From contig CM017567.1 of the NCBI GenBank assembly GCA_007844125.1, positions 8,392,196 through 8,456,195 on the forward strand: a DNA stretch of 64,000 nucleotides. The letters are read 5' to 3'. The position numbers and the translations under genes are program-made. Below, one piece after another: positions 63,601 to 64,000 of this stretch (the stretch's first letter is position 1; each line of letters opens with the position of its first letter). The stretch comes from Sinonovacula constricta. Taxonomy: Eukaryota; Mollusca; Bivalvia; Cardiida; Solecurtidae. The notes beneath the pieces are model-generated. The model searched no databases. It was not told the origin of the DNA and saw only the letters and a list, made by a program, of their open reading frames with translations.

Positions 63601-63775
63601 TCCGGGAGTGCACCAGAGGGCTCTGCTGCATCAGCCAGTCCACCATCTCTGTGCCGACCATACACCGACGGTATGTGCGCAGGTGAAACTTACGGTCCCG
63701 TATCATGTGAGAGGCACGTGTCAAGAGAACTGTCCGCAACACACAGCCAGCATGAGCCAGTCTGTCTGATGGTTC
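51633..63775 (-). CDS. RAPGEF4: EPAC/RAPGEF4-like cAMP-regulated Rap GEF, 21 exons, 5' end missing
   Basis: EPAC proteins load GTP onto Rap1/Rap2 when cAMP binds. Exons: 63775-63547, 63133-62950, 62707-62562, 62197-62121, 61839-61772, 61539-61461, 61155-61043, 60203-60118, 59536-59458, 59118-58968, 58336-58242, 57786-57665, 57520-57374, 56447-56350, 55859-55734, 55232-55054, 54332-54242, 53512-53374, 52794-52730, 52206-52152, 51757-51633. They sum to 2,454 nt (817 residues plus stop). Order: DEP ([28 protein letters not shown]); cAMP-binding domain ([16 protein letters not shown]; phosphate-binding [17 protein letters not shown]); REM/RasGEF-N ([25 protein letters not shown]); RA-like domain ([14 protein letters not shown]); CDC25 catalytic domain ([88 protein letters not shown]). 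Any first cAMP domain would lie past 64,000. One intron is AT-AC. RAPGEF3 versus RAPGEF4 is unresolved, but it is closer to RAPGEF4. Confidence 0.93.
53170..53232. mobile_element. Palindromic mini-element copy in EPAC intron
   Basis: Reads GGTGTAGATGCAGATCAACC, then AGCCCCTAGAAGCTGTCTG. A diverged member of the 49,172 family. A half copy follows at about 53,830-53,890 (GCAAATAGTGTGGGTCCTGA). Confidence 0.5.
54005..54150 (+). mobile_element. tRNA-derived SINE in EPAC intron
   Basis: A-box-like CGTGGTCTAATGTTACAAC (54,008-54,026) and B-box-like CCAGGGTCTGATTTCC (54,049-54,064), followed by a body with ACTACCTGAGTACTGGTTCT and ACCCAGGAAGT. A similar body piece (GAGTACTTGTTCTACC) occurs near 24,003. 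Confidence 0.6.
56170..56250 (-). mobile_element. tRNA-derived SINE head in EPAC intron
   Basis: The minus strand shows TGCAATAGCACAAGTGGTAG (A-box-like) and GCAAGTTCAAACCCCTGCC (B-box-like) at tRNA spacing. The acceptor stem is not paired. Confidence 0.6.
56515..56660 (+). mobile_element. tRNA-derived SINE with body in EPAC intron
   Basis: GGCATGGAGGTATAGTCGCT resembles an A box and GTAGATTTAAGTCCTG a B box. The body has AAAGGTCTACCAGCTGACCT, similar to GGAAGGTCTTCCAGCTGGCC at about 38,492 and, inverted, to AGGTCAGCTGGAAGATTTTC at about 44,518. These mark further copies of this SINE body. Confidence 0.5.
56850..57135. repeat. Probable dispersed-repeat fragment in EPAC intron
   Basis: Starts near AAGAGCTGTCAGAAGACA and includes CTCCCGCGCGGCCCC and GGGTTACTTCCCCTG. 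It is GC-richer than the surrounding intron and non-coding. It looks like an old dispersed element; no second full copy is in the window. Confidence 0.35.
59119..59457 (-). other. U12-type AT-AC intron in the EPAC-like gene
   Basis: The intron starts ATATCCTTT (59,457 downward), a perfect U12 AT-AC 5' splice site. It contains TCCTTAAC (59,134-59,127), a perfect U12 branch-point motif, and ends in AC at 59,120-59,119, about ten bases after the branch adenosine. The flanking exons join in phase (CA plus C gives His) as [16 protein letters not shown], which follows human RAPGEF4 LVAHYHAQPSQGTEQE. No GT-AG alternative gives this alignment: a GT six residues upstream leaves the wrong phase for the TGTCAG acceptor downstream. 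The intron is 339 nt. Confidence 0.93.
59583..59785 (+). repeat. Dispersed repeat, third copy, EPAC intron
   Basis: Related to 16,549-16,800 and 23,660-23,870. It carries TTTGTTAAATTGCACCACCA, GTTATGGTCATATATCCAAC, GAGGAAGACCCCTGACC, then CAGGTCAGCTAGAAGAT. Confidence 0.5.
60596..60665. mobile_element. Palindromic mini-element copy in EPAC intron
   Basis: Reads CAGCAAAAAGTATATATCCT, CATCAGACAGCTCCCAGAAG, then GAAGCTTGTTTATCTGAACC and TACACTATT. A diverged member of the 49,172 family; further partial copies lie at 59,225-59,275 and 60,280-60,320. Confidence 0.5.
61432..61449 (+). repeat. (TA)n microsatellite
   Basis: Nine TA units just downstream of the EPAC exon at 61,461, within its splice-donor side intron. 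Confidence 0.85.
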
Positions 63776-64000
63776 CTGAATAGAGATTGGGGAGAAGGAA
63801 ATGTATAAACTTCACATAAAATAATTATATGAGGAAAATTATAATTTTTCACAATTCTTAAAAAAAAATCATTTATTTTATTTGCAAAAAGCAAACAATC
63901 AACATCAGCATGCACACAACTAGTTATTATAATATATAGTGTCCTATTTGTAACACATTAGTTTACAAACCAAATAATCTACTGATGAACAAATAATTCA

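Overview
The window is eukaryotic nuclear DNA: AT-rich, intron-rich and crowded with dispersed repeats. Its genes are split by GT-AG introns, and their joined exons read as conserved animal proteins. The protein sequences and the kind of repeats (tRNA-derived SINEs, short terminal-inverted-repeat elements, minisatellites) suggest a lophotrochozoan, most likely a bivalve mollusc. That placement is inference; no marker in the window settles it.

Layout. (1) 1-1,404: the first coding exon of a MINDY3-like deubiquitinase on the minus strand; the rest of that gene runs off the left edge. (2) 1,405-11,448: about 10 kb without a recognisable intact gene. It holds a 16-bp hairpin, a decayed tandem repeat, a broken THAP-like fragment, a MITE with a 9-bp target duplication, a broken zinc-finger/hAT-like fragment and a hAT-like inverted-repeat pair. 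(3) 11,561-32,268: a complete ATG9 gene, plus strand, 20 coding exons, 786 codons plus stop. Its introns hold two minisatellites (one nearly 2.9 kb) and several DNA elements and SINEs. (4) 36,731-42,445: a complete RBM48 gene, minus strand, 5 exons, 498 residues, convergent with ATG9. (5) 42,686-45,964: a complete DCAKD gene, plus strand, 4 exons, 226 residues, head to head with RBM48 across 240 bp that probably form a shared promoter. (6) 45,965-51,632: no gene; a CpG-rich inverted-repeat element and a 59-bp minisatellite. (7) 51,633-63,775: the last 21 coding exons (817 codons plus stop) of an EPAC/RAPGEF4-like cAMP-regulated Rap exchange factor, minus strand, whose start lies beyond the right edge.

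The genes do not form a pathway: ATG9 is an autophagy lipid scramblase, DCAKD belongs to the dephospho-CoA kinase family, RBM48 is a minor-spliceosome factor, EPAC is a cAMP effector and MINDY3 is a deubiquitinase. One link is notable. The EPAC gene contains a clear U12-type AT-AC intron (59,119-59,457), and RBM48, about 17 kb away, belongs to the machinery that removes such introns. I found no wholly new coding system. The most unusual content is this AT-AC intron, the minisatellites, and several unnamed families of short inverted-repeat elements.
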